Source of the DNA: Nitrospirota bacterium
Lineage (GTDB): Bacteria; Nitrospirota; Thermodesulfovibrionia; Thermodesulfovibrionales; UBA1546
Reading direction: 5' to 3'
NCBI GenBank assembly: GCA_009773185.1
Contig: WPIF01000016.1
Location: 1 to 61,138 of the forward strand
DNA: 61,138 nucleotides
Shown here: positions 52,450 to 61,138 of the stretch, piece by piece
Layout of the letters: every line of letters begins with the position of its first letter
How positions within the stretch are numbered: position 1 is the stretch's first letter
Notes under the pieces: model-generated
The model's database searches: none
What the model was told of the DNA's origin: nothing
Seen by the model: the letters and a program-made list of their open reading frames with translations, nothing else
Position numbers and translations under genes: made by a program

Positions 52450-54054
52450 TCACTTCTCAACAGCAGGCTTACCTTTTCCTGCTGCCCAATTTACTATCTC
52501 CACTGCCATTGCCTCAATAGTTGCCTGCTTTGGCATGATGTGAACTTTTAAGCCTGCCTTTTCAATTGCCTTTGCAGTTACAGGGCCGATAACAGCAATT
52601 GCCACGTCTCTGAGAAGCTCATCAGCGTCTTCTCCTATAATCTCCCTGAAATTATTAAATGTTGCAGCGCTTGTAAATGTTGCAATTGATATGCGGCCTT
52701 CTTTGAGAAATCTCTTTAATCTTTTCCCGTGTATCTCTGGTTTTATTGCCCTGTAAGTTACAGGCACATCTATCTTTCCTCCGAGTTCTCTGACCTTCTC
52801 AGGGAATATCTCCCTTGCCTTTTCAGCCCTCGGTAATAGAAATTTCATCCCTTTTAATAGTTCTGAGTGCGGAATTCTAGGTTTGGATTTTTTTGTCGCT
52901 GAACGCTGAACGCTGAACGCTGAACGCTTCGAGGCGAATGCCTCTATCAATCCTTCCGCATTAAACTCCTCCGGCATTAAATCAACCTTAATGCCGTACT
53001 TTTTTATCTCTGCTGCTGTCTTTGTTCCTATCGCACATATCCTTATGCCTTTTAAATCCCTGATGTCCTTATCCCGTTCAATAAATCTTTTCATAAAATA
53101 TTTAATGCCGTTAGCGCTGGTAAATATCAGCCAGTTATAAGCTTCGACTTTATCAATCGCAGCATCAAGTTCCTTATAATTTTCAGGCGGCGCTATCTCT
53201 ATTGTCGGGAACTCAATTATCTCAGCGCCTAATTCTTCAAGTGGCTCAAATCCTGCTGAGTGCTCCCGCGTAACAAGCACCCTGTGGCCAAACATCGGTT
53301 TTTTCTCATACCAATTAAGCTTGTCTCTTAGTCTAACCACATCTCCAACCACCATAACAGCCGGGGGCCTTATCTCTTTTTCTTTTACAAGGCCGACGAT
53401 GTTATCCAATGTGCCGACTATTGCCTTTTGCTCAGGCCTTGTGCCCCATCTTATTACGGCAACCGGCGTCTCAGGGCCTCTTCCGTTTTCGATAAGTTTT
53501 TTTACAAGCACATCTATGTTTTTGACAGCCATCAGAAAAATAAGGGTCCCGACTCCTGTTGCAAGCCTTGCCCAGTCTATTGCAGACTCATCTTTTGTCG
53601 TGTCCTCATAACCCGGAATAACTGCAAATGACGAGGAATATAACCTGTGCGTAATAGGTATCCCTGCATAGGCAGGCGCTGCAACAGCAGAACTTACGCC
53701 GGGCACAACCTCAAATTCAATATTATTTTTTACAAGCTCTTCTGCCTCTTCGCCGCCCCTTCCGAATACAAAAGGGTCCCCGCCTTTAAGCCTGCAGACA
53801 ACCTTGCCTTCCATTGCCTTTTCAACCAATACCCTGTTTATCTCATCCTGTGTCATTGTATGATGCCCGCCCCGCTTGCCCGCATATATGAATTCTGCAT
53901 CATGGTTTATGTAATTTAAGACCTGCGCATTAAGATGAAAATCATAGATAACCACAGCTGCCTTCTGGAGACATTTCATGCCTTTGATTGTAAGCAGGCC
54001 GATGTCACCCGGGCCTGCACCGACGAGATAGACTTTTCCTTTAGTATTTTTCAT
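52450..54054 (-). CDS. Fused uroporphyrinogen-III C-methyltransferase / uroporphyrinogen-III synthase
   Basis: A 534-residue bifunctional enzyme of tetrapyrrole synthesis. About 1-245 is the SAM methyltransferase CobA (VYLVGAGPGDIGLLTIKG, VVCRLKGGDPFVFGRGGEE, GVSSAVAAPAYAGIPITHR). About 255-530 is HemD (LVTREHSAGFEPLEELGA, FTSANGIKYFMKRF, TFTSAATFNNF). The product, precorrin-2, feeds siroheme, cobalamin or heme d1. Between the two HemD lobes (near 385-410) lies a repeat-encoded insert (KRSAFSVQRSATKKSK). No hemC or hemB is adjacent. Confidence 0.94.
   Translation of the reverse strand: MKNTKGKVYLVGAGPGDIGLLTIKGMKCLQKAAVVIYDFHLNAQVLNYINHDAEFIYAGKRGGHHTMTQDEINRVLVEKAMEGKVVCRLKGGDPFVFGRGGEEAEELVKNNIEFEVVPGVSSAVAAPAYAGIPITHRLYSSSFAVIPGYEDTTKDESAIDWARLATGVGTLIFLMAVKNIDVLVKKLIENGRGPETPVAVIRWGTRPEQKAIVGTLDNIVGLVKEKEIRPPAVMVVGDVVRLRDKLNWYEKKPMFGHRVLVTREHSAGFEPLEELGAEIIEFPTIEIAPPENYKELDAAIDKVEAYNWLIFTSANGIKYFMKRFIERDKDIRDLKGIRICAIGTKTAAEIKKYGIKVDLMPEEFNAEGLIEAFASKRSAFSVQRSATKKSKPRIPHSELLKGMKFLLPRAEKAREIFPEKVRELGGKIDVPVTYRAIKPEIHGKRLKRFLKEGRISIATFTSAATFNNFREIIGEDADELLRDVAIAVIGPVTAKAIEKAGLKVHIMPKQATIEAMAVEIVNWAAGKGKPAVEK
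52898..52930 (-). repeat. In-frame GCTGAAC repeat inside cobA-hemD
   Basis: Four tandem GCTGAACG-type units, the same unit found in bioA (30043-30065) and the acyl-synthetase gene (59285-59325). It encodes SAFSVQRSA and fits a loop between HemD lobes. Confidence 0.8.
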
Positions 54055-54071
54055 ATGCAGATAATTTTAAC

Positions 54072-54105
54072 ACAAAATAAAAAGGCGGGTCTTGCGACCC
54101 GCCTT
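54072..54105 (-). terminator. Terminator downstream of the porin gene
   Basis: Perfect 10-bp stem AAGGCGGGTC / GACCCGCCTT with loop TTGC, followed on the minus strand by TTTTTATTTTG. It lies between the porin stop (54130) and cobA-hemD. Confidence 0.9.
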
Positions 54106-54129
54106 GAAAACCAAATTCAGGTGCTACAA

Positions 54130-55509
54130 TTAGAAGCTGAGTGTGAGGCCGTGAACAGCCTGTGTGATAGGCTTGTCATTGGCTACTGTAGTCCCTGTCG
54201 CTGTGTTAGTTGTCCACCATCCGCCTGTATCAAGATAACCTGCCATAATGAAGTATGTAAGGTTCTTGTCAAGCTTATAGCTTATCTTCAGGTCTGTCTC
54301 TGTGCCAATCCTCTTTGAGTTAGGAGCTCTTTCTGTTACTGTTCCGTTTCCTAATGGCTCAGTGGCCCTGAGAACAAAATAGTCTAAAGATGCTGACAGG
54401 TCTTTTGTCGGGTTGATATCAACTCCTGCCCTGTAATATGTTACGCCATTCAGACCTGTTGAACGGGCGCCGCCCGGTGTGGTTGTTGTATATTCAAAAA
54501 TCTGTGTATAGTGGATATCATTACCGAGTGTAGTCTGGAATGCCTCGTTATCGCCATCGTTGGTAACGTTATCGCCGGAACCGAATGCATACTCACCCCT
54601 TATTGTTACAACAGGGGCAGGTGTAACGCCAAGACCTAACACATAACCATATCCCTTGAATCTGTCAGGAAAACCACCGGCATCAGCGCCATCAGGTGCA
54701 TCGCCAAACTGTTTGTCAAACTCTGCCTTATAAGAAATGATTCCTGCCTTGCCGCTTGCATGAAGGCCTATGTTCTGCAGGTTTGCAAGTACAGCGCCGG
54801 TCTGGTCATCAACATAAGTATAGTTAACACCGAAGGTGTTGGTGCCTACCTTGTATGTAGCAAGCGCTACATAACCATTAATGTCATTTGATGTTCCGGA
54901 TGTCTGGGCTGCTGTGGAACCTTCAACAAATTTTGTTGTAAGGAGCCCGACATGAAGCTGTTTTGTAGGGTCCATAAAGAACACTATTGCGTCATCGCCG
55001 AACTTTGTGTGATCCAGGAACTGCTTTTCACCAAGTGCCAAAGGCATATGGCCGATCTTGAGTCCTGCCGGAATTCCAAGGCCTGTGCCCTTATACAGAA
55101 TCCATGCCTCAAGGAAATCAAGATCAGAATATCCTGTTCCTGAAGCTTTCTGGTTTAAAGAGCCCCATGTATATGTGTCAGATATCTGGCTGCTGCCGGA
55201 ATTTGACTCGAGGTGAATAAAGCCGCTGGTGTTTTTGCTGGTTTCAATAGCGAGGCTGAGCCTTACCCTCTGGTCATACCATGTCTGGGTGTTCGAATCA
55301 CTTGGGACTGACTGCGCCCTTCTGATTCCTGAGGCATTCTTTAAATACCAGCCTCTTACCCTTAACTCACCGCCCATTGTTACCTGGGTTGTGCCCTTTG
55401 CTACTATTGCCTGAGTCTCTGAAGGAATCTCAGAATGAATGGCAAAGGCACTGGCTGTAAAACCGAGAATGAACAACATGCCTAAGACTAATACTAAATA
55501 TTTTTTCAC
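54130..55509 (-). CDS. Outer-membrane porin-like beta-barrel protein
   Basis: A 459-residue secreted protein: signal peptide about 1-23 (LVLVLGMLFILGFTASAFA), a short helix, then alternating amphipathic strands with aromatic girdles (GGELRVRGWYLKN, GYGYVLGLGVTPAPVV, TDLKISYKLDKNLTYFIMAGY) and a C-terminal Phe (HGLTLSF) as needed by the BAM complex. Ion or solute porin; specificity unknown. Start is GTG 55509 with AAGGAGG seven bases upstream. Confidence 0.85.
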   Translation of the reverse strand: MKKYLVLVLGMLFILGFTASAFAIHSEIPSETQAIVAKGTTQVTMGGELRVRGWYLKNASGIRRAQSVPSDSNTQTWYDQRVRLSLAIETSKNTSGFIHLESNSGSSQISDTYTWGSLNQKASGTGYSDLDFLEAWILYKGTGLGIPAGLKIGHMPLALGEKQFLDHTKFGDDAIVFFMDPTKQLHVGLLTTKFVEGSTAAQTSGTSNDINGYVALATYKVGTNTFGVNYTYVDDQTGAVLANLQNIGLHASGKAGIISYKAEFDKQFGDAPDGADAGGFPDRFKGYGYVLGLGVTPAPVVTIRGEYAFGSGDNVTNDGDNEAFQTTLGNDIHYTQIFEYTTTTPGGARSTGLNGVTYYRAGVDINPTKDLSASLDYFVLRATEPLGNGTVTERAPNSKRIGTETDLKISYKLDKNLTYFIMAGYLDTGGWWTTNTATGTTVANDKPITQAVHGLTLSF

Positions 55510-55512
55510 TTC

Positions 55513-55531
55513 CTAACCTCCTTATGGTTAG
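55513..55531 (-). promoter_or_regulatory. Hairpin masking the porin ribosome site
   Basis: On the minus strand CTAACC-ATAAGGA-GGTTAG pairs six bases on each side and includes part of AAGGAGG. A second hairpin (TCCCGCCTTGCGGGA) lies just upstream. Translation of the porin could be controlled at this point. Confidence 0.4.
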
Positions 55532-55674
55532 TTCAGTATTTTATCCCGCAAGGCGGGACTTACTTACTTCCAATCTCCCTCTTATTTATCCTTACCTCCC
55601 GCTATCACCACCACCTTCGTTGTTTAGTGTTAGGTCGTAACGACCGGCTTAACATAAGTTATAAATATTTCGCA

Positions 55675-55704
55675 ATTTTAAGCTGGCCAAGCCATTTTTG
55701 TCAA
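55675..55704 (-). promoter_or_regulatory. Sigma70-type promoter of the porin gene
   Basis: TTGACA and TTAAAA (17-base spacer) or TAAAAT (18-base spacer) on the minus strand, about 170 bases upstream of the start. The rest of this 459-base gap (55705-55968) shows no gene; TTGACA at 55919-55924 may be the -35 box for the TPR gene, with a weak -10. Confidence 0.55.
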
Positions 55705-55968
55705 GGTAAATATTCCCGCAAAAATGTGCCGGGCCGTATACATAATTTCAAAGAGCAAAATACCGGGCAATAAACAGCAACAAATATGCCAAACTTAAGA
55801 TATTGAAAATAAAGGATTTAATCTGCAGCGACATGTGTCTCTTATGCAACGGGGTGTGAATCGTTGCAACAGTACCTTATAACCAAGTATTGAGAGTTGA
55901 ATATATGATATTTAAAATTTGACAGCCTCAGCCTGTAAAATGTAACATTCATTGAGAAGATATCCATT

Positions 55969-56544
55969 ATGAAAAAAACATGGAAATATGATTTCAATAT
56001 TGCCAGGTTCAGCAGGGCCATAGAGGCCAACCCGGAAGATTACCTGGCATATAAAGACCGCGGCAACGCCTACTACAAAAAAAAGCAGTATGACCTTGCA
56101 ATTGCCGATTACATAAAGGCCATTGAGCTGAACTCCGAATTCATTGTGGCTTATAACAACAGGGGGAATGTATATCAGGAAATGGGCCTGTACGAACTCG
56201 CAATCGCTGATTATCAGAAGGCAATTGAGTTAAATCCGAGAAATGGCATGCCCTATAATAACAGGGGGTTTACCTTTCTTCTGATGGGTAAACTTGAAGA
56301 GGCTGAAAGAGACTTAAGAAAATCTCTTGAGCTGAATCCGAATAACATATATGCGCTGAACAGCATGGCAGAACTATATTCAGCAAGGAATGAATCTGCT
56401 GAGGCGTGCAGATGGTTAAAGCAGGCCATAGAAAAGGGATATAACAACTGGGATTATATCAGGACGTCAAAGACATATGATAATATTCGCAATGCTCCAT
56501 GCTATCGGGAAATAATGCCCAGGAAGAATGACCATCCCAGATAA
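55969..56544 (+). CDS. Tetratricopeptide repeat protein
   Basis: A 191-residue protein with at least three TPR units: YLAYKDRGNAYYKKKQYDLA, VAYNNRGNVYQEMGLYELA and MPYNNRGFTFLLMGKLEEA, plus a degenerate one. The C-terminal SAEACRWLKQAIEKGYNNWDYI follows a Sel1/TPR pattern. No signal peptide. A protein-interaction scaffold; partner unknown. Confidence 0.9.
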   Translation: MKKTWKYDFNIARFSRAIEANPEDYLAYKDRGNAYYKKKQYDLAIADYIKAIELNSEFIVAYNNRGNVYQEMGLYELAIADYQKAIELNPRNGMPYNNRGFTFLLMGKLEEAERDLRKSLELNPNNIYALNSMAELYSARNESAEACRWLKQAIEKGYNNWDYIRTSKTYDNIRNAPCYREIMPRKNDHPR

Positions 56545-56626
56545 GGGACTGAGCTTCCGGACTAAAATTTACAATTCATGATATAATCAGATAGTTTTTT
56601 TACTGGCAACTAAAAACTATTTTATC

Positions 56627-56702
<76 letters not shown>

Positions 56703-56707
56703 TTGAA

Positions 56708-56755
56708 ATTCAAGAGGTCGTCCCGATTCATCGGGGTCAGCTCCACCATTGAAAT
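56708..56755 (+). repeat. Partial duplication of the tRNA-Ala 3' half
   Basis: ATTCAAGAGGTCGTC and TCAGCTCCACCATTGAAAT repeat those of the tRNA (56663-56677 and 56691-56709). The T-arm segment between differs: it reads CCGATTCATCGGGG and forms its own hairpin. It ends at the stop codon of the release-factor-like gene. Not a second complete tRNA. Confidence 0.85.
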
Positions 56756-57175
56756 CTACTCATCAATATCAATCCTGGAAGAACGCAGCCTTTTCTTTTC
56801 AGATATGATTCTTTTTCCGGCGAGCATCTTTTCCTTTGCCCTTTTCGAACGTTTCCTCTTCTGCCGCCGTATTTTCTCTATCCTCTGCATCTCTTCGCTT
56901 TCCTTCCCTTTTATCAGCTGCTCTGCCTTTTTTACAAGGATCACTCTGGCGTGATAACGGTTCAGGGACTGTGAACGCTCCTTCTGGCATTTAACCTTGA
57001 TACCTGTCGGGACGTGCCTGAGATAAACACATGTGGAGGTTTTATTTACATTCTGCCCGCCTTTGCCCCCCGAACGGATGAAGGATTCCTCTATATCGCT
57101 TTCACGGATATTAAGGCTGAGCATCTTTTCTCTGAGTGCGTTTTCCTTTGCAGAACTGACAGAAAGCATTCCCAT
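56756..57175 (-). CDS. GGQ peptide-release-factor-like protein
   Basis: A 139-residue protein with the catalytic GGQ motif in [15 protein letters not shown], then [20 protein letters not shown] and a long basic helical tail ([16 protein letters not shown]). It lacks the codon-recognition domain of RF1/RF2, so it belongs to the ArfB/YaeJ or related rescue-factor type that hydrolyses peptidyl-tRNA on stalled ribosomes. An ATG two codons downstream (57169) is an alternative start. Confidence 0.85.
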   Translation of the reverse strand: MGMLSVSSAKENALREKMLSLNIRESDIEESFIRSGGKGGQNVNKTSTCVYLRHVPTGIKVKCQKERSQSLNRYHARVILVKKAEQLIKGKESEEMQRIEKIRRQKRKRSKRAKEKMLAGKRIISEKKRLRSSRIDIDE

Positions 57176-57255
57176 AGTGCAAATAGTATAACATCACTGA
57201 GGACAGGTTGCCCCGTTGAATTGACAGAACTCTTTAGAAAGGTCAATAATTAAGA

Positions 57256-58230
57256 ATGACACAGAGATACAACTCATTCGGCCCGTTTATGAAAAAACAG
57301 TTTGGCACAAGTGTTTATAAGGTTAATATTGATGCCGGTTTTACATGTCCGAACAGAGATGGGACATTGGGTGTGACAGGATGTATCTACTGCAATAATG
57401 ACAGTTTCAGGCCAAGCTCCTGCAAGCCTGCTCTTTCTGTGAGTGAGCAGATAAATAATGGGATTGCCTATCTCAGCCATCGGTACAAGGCCGGGAAATT
57501 CCTCGCATATTTTCAGCCCTATTCAAATACATATGCACCTGTTCAGGAGCTTGAAAAACTTTATAAAGAGGCATTAAGTGTACCGTCAGTCATCGGCATT
57601 GCCATAGGCACAAGGCCTGATTGCATAGACAGAGAAAAACTCGAACTCCTTGAATCTCTGGCAGCGAGCCATTTTGTCCTTGTAGAATATGGCCTTCAGT
57701 CTATTTATGATAAGACCCTTGAATTTATACACAGAGGGCATGACTATAAGACTTTTCTGGATGCTGTTTCGCTGACCCGCAACAGAGGCATTCTCATCGG
57801 CGCTCACATTATAGTCGGGTTTCCGACAGAGACAAGAGATGAGATGCTTGCAATGGCTGATGAGATTTCAACAGTTCAACCTGATTTTTTAAAGATACAC
57901 CAGCTTCAGGTCATCAAAGACACGCCTCTGGCGGAAATGTATAAAGAAAAACCCTTTCATACATTTGAATACGAAGAATATCTGGATTTTGTTGTAGACT
58001 TTATAGAAAGGCTTTCTCCTGAGATTGTCCTTCAGAGGCTCTTTGCAACAGCGCCTGATGACATACTCATTGTTCCGAGGTGGGATAAGAGCCGTTACGA
58101 GGTTACAGGAGATATAGAAAAGAGATTTGTTCAGCGAGACACGTTTCAGGGGAAAAGATACAGGATACAGGATACAAGATGCAGGATGCAGGATAAACAA
58201 ACATCTTGTATCACGCATCGTGCATCATGA
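57256..58230 (+). CDS. Radical SAM protein, TIGR01212/YhcC type
   Basis: A 324-residue radical SAM protein. DAGFTCPNRDGTLGVTGCIYC is the family-specific cluster motif; YFQPYSNTYAPVQ and GAHIIVGFPTETRDEM follow. Function of the YhcC group is not firmly established. The last about 25 residues (RIQDTRCRMQDKQTS) are encoded by a short-period repeat, so the natural C-terminus was probably extended. It converges with and overlaps the acyl-synthetase gene by six bases. Confidence 0.9.
   Translation: MTQRYNSFGPFMKKQFGTSVYKVNIDAGFTCPNRDGTLGVTGCIYCNNDSFRPSSCKPALSVSEQINNGIAYLSHRYKAGKFLAYFQPYSNTYAPVQELEKLYKEALSVPSVIGIAIGTRPDCIDREKLELLESLAASHFVLVEYGLQSIYDKTLEFIHRGHDYKTFLDAVSLTRNRGILIGAHIIVGFPTETRDEMLAMADEISTVQPDFLKIHQLQVIKDTPLAEMYKEKPFHTFEYEEYLDFVVDFIERLSPEIVLQRLFATAPDDILIVPRWDKSRYEVTGDIEKRFVQRDTFQGKRYRIQDTRCRMQDKQTSCITHRAS
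58150..58230. repeat. GATACA/GATGCA short-period repeat at the 3' end of the radical SAM gene
   Basis: Left arm GATACAGGATACAAGATGCA and GGATGCAGGA; right arm CATCTTGTATCACGCATC and GTGCATCATGAATC. Inverse orientation relative to the copy at 6808-6892. Arms can form a hairpin, so it may also act at the transcript end. Confidence 0.75.
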
Positions 58231-60966
58231 ATCCCGAAGCGGGTCTACGCGAAGGGTCGCTCCGACATGCATCAGTTCTTTCACCCTTTCCCTTAGTTCA
58301 TCAGCAAAAAACTGATACGCTTCTTTTTTCTCAGGTTTTTTAAGTTTGTCCAGATCTGATGGATAAAAGGGCTTCCCGAATATCACAGTGATTTTTTTAA
58401 ACCTGAGTTTATATGAGCCTTTAGGCAATGCCTCGAAACTGCCCTTTATCAAAGCAGGCACAACAGGCACATCCATTTCCAGTGCAAGAATGCCTATGCC
58501 TTTTTTAAATTCCATCAGGTTCCCGTCATAAGACCTCCCGCCCTCAGGGAAAATGCAGAGGTTTTTATTATTCCTTAATACATATCCTGAAAGTTGAAGC
58601 GCCTTTTCCAGAAATGCATCAGGGTCAATAGGTATCACATGTGCAAGCCTTGCAATAAACGCAGTTGGCCTGCTTACAAAATATTGCTGAAACCCGTGGA
58701 AATAGAAATTCTTAAGCATTTTCATTGGCAGGACTGAAGCAATGACAAACGCATCCAGATAACTAGAGTGATTGGGAGTGACTATAAACGGGCTGTCGGG
58801 AATATTTTCCTTGCCTTTAATTTCAAGCCTGAAGAATATTTTGAAAAATAGTTTAATGGTTCCCATCAATGCTGAGACGATGAGCCATTCAACTGCTTCC
58901 TGCTTAATACCAATAGCTCTCTTTTCGTTTTCAGACGGCTCCTGTGAGAGGATAGAAGAAAAACCTTTGCCTTTCTGCTGAGAGCTGCCCGCCTCGGACG
59001 GGTTCGCCTGAGGCGAAAGAGCTGAGAGCTGAGAGCTGAGAGCCGACTCTTTTATCCTTTCGACCAAATCTCCCACTGTCTGGATATCTGATGCAAATGT
59101 TTCAGGGAGCGTTATGGAAAATTCCTTCTCGATGCTGACGACAAGCTCTATTCGGTTCAATGAATCAAGGCCAAGATCCAGTTCAAGATTGTCCGTTGAC
59201 TGTACTTGAATATCTTCTTTTAGCAGCGGCTTTATGCACTCAACAACTTTTCTTCCTGTCTCATCACTGATTAATGTTTTGTCTTCTTCTCGCTGAACGC
59301 TTCTCGCTGAACGCTGAACGCTCACCAGGTCTTTGACCATGAACCTTCTTAATTTTCCCAGAGGTGTTCGGGGCAATGGCTCCGGATAAAGGTCAAATCC
59401 TTTAATCCTCATATATAGAGGAAGCTTACTTGAAATACTGCTTATATCCCATTTTAATGTCTCGTGAATATTGCTGATTTTAAGTTTTTTTGCATTTTCA
59501 AGGTCAGGGAAGATAACTGCATGCAGTGATTCAGTCTTTCCTTTTTCCTCAAGGCCAAAGACACATATCTCTTTAACCAAGGGAATCTTCAGATATTCTT
59601 TTTCTATCTCTTCCGGATAGATGTTTTTGCCTGAACTCAGGACTATGACCTCCTTTATCCTGCCTGTTATGAAAACATATCCGTCTTTATCAATATATCC
59701 AAGGTCACCGCTGAAGAACCATCCGCCCTTTATAACCTGTGCCGTTGCCTCAGGATTTTTATAATATCCCTTCATTACCATAGGCCCCTTGATTGCAATC
59801 TCGCCTTCTTCTCCTATGCCCGCCTCCCTGCCATCTCCGTGGTTTATTATTTTTATTTCCGCTGATGAAAACAATATACCAACAGAACCTGCCCTGCGCC
59901 TTTTCATGGGGTTGAATGCGACAACAGGCGATGTCTCGGTGAGCCCGTATCCTTCGAGCACAGTAAAACCTATTGCCTCAAGCCCGTTCATTACCTCAGG
60001 GTCGAGCCTTGCGCCTCCGCTTGCAAAAAATCTGAACTGCTTGCCAAGCGCCTTGTGTGCAGAATTAAATATAACCTTCCCGATATTTATATCCGTGCGT
60101 CTTCTTACGCTGCTGCAGATGGCCAGGATGTTTTTCATTATCCACGATAAGGGGAAAGGAAGCTGTTCTATCTTGTTTATGATTCCGTTTCTGATAAGCT
60201 CAAGCAATTGAGGCACGCCTATAAGAATTGTAACGCCTTTGTCTTTTATTGCAGAAATGATGTCAGTGCCCTTGAGGCTCGGGGAATATGTTACTGATGC
60301 TCCCAGGATTATTGGTATGAGGAATGTGCACATGAAAGGGTATGTGTGATGCAGCGGAAGGACGGAAAGCACGCTGTCTGTTTCAGAGATAACATCCGCT
60401 TCTATTGCAGCCTTTGCATCAGAAATAAAATTTTTGTGAGTCAGCATCACGCCCTTTGGAATCCCTGTTGTGCCTGAGGTATAAATAATAGAAGCGATGT
60501 CTTCCGCGTCAGTATCAGGAAATTTTTCTGTCTTTTTGAAGTTGAGGGTTTCTTTAAAGACAGGCGAGTCAAAGTCTGTTTTTTTTATTTCAAGACCTTC
60601 TGTTGCCTCGTTTATAGTCAGCGCTGTTTTTGAGCTGCAAAAAACAAGCTTTGTTTCCGAGTCAGTCAAAAAATTCCTTACAGCTTCAGGATTAAGCTGT
60701 GCGTCAATCGGAACTGCAATTGCGCCTGCAAGCATAATGCCCATATATGCGATGCACCATTCCGGCCTGTTCTCCGAAACTATCGCAATGCGGTCGCCTT
60801 TGTTTACTCCTGAATTAATCAGATAACTTGCGATTGCCCTGGAATCTGCGCTGAACTTTTCATAAGTTACAGACTTCCATGTCTGGTCATAATAATTGAA
60901 CGCGACTTTGCCCCTGCATTTTTCTGCTGTCCTTAGAAATATGCCCTGAATAGTATCGTTTGTCAT
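58225..60966 (-). CDS. Fusion: acyl-AMP synthetase / acyl carrier protein / 1-acylglycerol-3-phosphate acyltransferase
   Basis: A 913-residue multidomain lipid enzyme. About 1-545: AMP-binding synthetase with YTSGTTGIPKGVMLTHKN and GYGLTETSPVVAF. About 575-650: acyl carrier domain with phosphopantetheine Ser in LGLDSLNRIELV. About 690-913: PlsC-type acyltransferase with NHSSYLD (HX4D) and FPEGGRSYDGN. It would activate a fatty acid, load it on its own ACP and pass it to a lysophospholipid, as in Aas. Two linkers, VQRSARSVQREED and SALSSQLSALSPQ, are repeat-encoded and fall exactly between domains. Confidence 0.9.
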   Translation of the reverse strand: MTNDTIQGIFLRTAEKCRGKVAFNYYDQTWKSVTYEKFSADSRAIASYLINSGVNKGDRIAIVSENRPEWCIAYMGIMLAGAIAVPIDAQLNPEAVRNFLTDSETKLVFCSSKTALTINEATEGLEIKKTDFDSPVFKETLNFKKTEKFPDTDAEDIASIIYTSGTTGIPKGVMLTHKNFISDAKAAIEADVISETDSVLSVLPLHHTYPFMCTFLIPIILGASVTYSPSLKGTDIISAIKDKGVTILIGVPQLLELIRNGIINKIEQLPFPLSWIMKNILAICSSVRRRTDINIGKVIFNSAHKALGKQFRFFASGGARLDPEVMNGLEAIGFTVLEGYGLTETSPVVAFNPMKRRRAGSVGILFSSAEIKIINHGDGREAGIGEEGEIAIKGPMVMKGYYKNPEATAQVIKGGWFFSGDLGYIDKDGYVFITGRIKEVIVLSSGKNIYPEEIEKEYLKIPLVKEICVFGLEEKGKTESLHAVIFPDLENAKKLKISNIHETLKWDISSISSKLPLYMRIKGFDLYPEPLPRTPLGKLRRFMVKDLVSVQRSARSVQREEDKTLISDETGRKVVECIKPLLKEDIQVQSTDNLELDLGLDSLNRIELVVSIEKEFSITLPETFASDIQTVGDLVERIKESALSSQLSALSPQANPSEAGSSQQKGKGFSSILSQEPSENEKRAIGIKQEAVEWLIVSALMGTIKLFFKIFFRLEIKGKENIPDSPFIVTPNHSSYLDAFVIASVLPMKMLKNFYFHGFQQYFVSRPTAFIARLAHVIPIDPDAFLEKALQLSGYVLRNNKNLCIFPEGGRSYDGNLMEFKKGIGILALEMDVPVVPALIKGSFEALPKGSYKLRFKKITVIFGKPFYPSDLDKLKKPEKKEAYQFFADELRERVKELMHVGATLRVDPLRDS
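58995..59045 (-). repeat. In-frame GAGAGCT repeat between ACP and acyltransferase domains
   Basis: Tandem units of GCTGAGAGCT (GCTGAGAGCTGAGAGCTGAG), encoding SALSSQLSALS on the minus strand. A second block, GCTGAACG units at 59285-59325, lies between the synthetase and ACP domains of the same gene. Confidence 0.8.
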
Positions 60967-61138
60967 TTTATTCCATTATCTGAAAAGTTGCATAAAATAG
61001 CAATATGAGCGAAAATACTATCCAATATCTTCTTAAATATCCTTGATTCCCTGATAAGCGAGGGAGGACGCATTTTTTGAGTTTGCAATCAGGAAGTGAA
61101 AGCATATTTTTCGGATAGACGGAATGAGGAGGTTATTT
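60967..61138. other. Window end, no complete gene
   Basis: No complete gene of convincing length. GAGGAGG near 61127-61133 on the plus strand could be the ribosome site of a gene starting beyond the window. Confidence 0.4.

Noticed and set aside
56708-56755. A second tRNA gene after tRNA-Ala
   Set aside because: Only the anticodon 3' strand, an altered T-arm and the acceptor 3' strand are present; D arm and 5' acceptor are missing.

Overview
The window is about 61 kb of one chromosome from a Gram-negative, anaerobic bacterium. Supporting evidence is a complete Rnf complex, lipid A/Kdo genes, an outer-membrane porin, a respiratory molybdoenzyme and low-oxygen style Fe-S biology. Gene content and the style of short intergenic repeats suggest a Nitrospirota-like or deltaproteobacterial-like lineage. 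That placement is inference; no rRNA or other phylogenetic marker is present.

Layout. 0-3 kb: a PAS-rich hybrid sensor kinase. 2.9-4.8 kb: a mini-island of small genes bounded by a 29-bp direct repeat of the tRNA-Ser 3' end. 4.9-10.6 kb: the rnfCDGEAB operon with promoter and terminator. 10.6-17.9 kb: trpD, then a tightly packed lipid A operon (gnnA-like, gnnB-like, lpxB, msbA, waaA). 17.9-20.8 kb: a DUF4160/DUF2442 pair, a secreted protein and a B12-type radical SAM enzyme. 20.9-25.1 kb: dnaJ-hspR-clpB under a sigma70 promoter that overlaps a HAIR-like operator. 25.1-30.4 kb: PilZ, pdxA, OsmC, a heme-type sensor lacking its ATPase domain, and bioA.

30.4-42.1 kb: a phosphate locus (phoB-phoR, then pstSCAB-phoU, all minus strand). 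It is split by a 4.8 kb plus-strand insertion with an integron-type attC-like site, a PIN-like gene, a GT32 glycosyltransferase and a GT25 / sulfotransferase-like / GH16 fusion protein. 42.1-50.9 kb: an arsenate-respiration and molybdenum-cofactor cluster (arrA, arrB, torD-like chaperone, Fe-S protein, FmdE-ModE fusion regulator, moeA-like, moaA). ArrA is identified from active-site residues. 50.9-61.1 kb: tandem PilZ, an SspB-like protein, tRNA-Arg, cobA-hemD, a porin, a TPR protein, tRNA-Ala with a partial 3' duplication, a GGQ release-factor-like protein, a TIGR01212 radical SAM protein and an acyl-synthetase/ACP/acyltransferase fusion.

Two repeat systems run through the window. (1) Three copies of a roughly 130-165 bp element (27.25, 44.32, 52.12 kb) have conserved inner boxes enclosed by outer stems whose sequence differs between copies but stays complementary. 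(2) Short-period repeats (units such as GCTGAAC, AACTTCTG, GAGAGCT, GATGCAG) occur between genes and also in frame inside bioA, cobA-hemD, the moeA-like gene, rnfB, the radical SAM gene and the acyl-synthetase fusion, where they encode low-complexity linkers. These two families, the attC-bearing insertion and the three-domain glycan protein are the least explained parts of the window.
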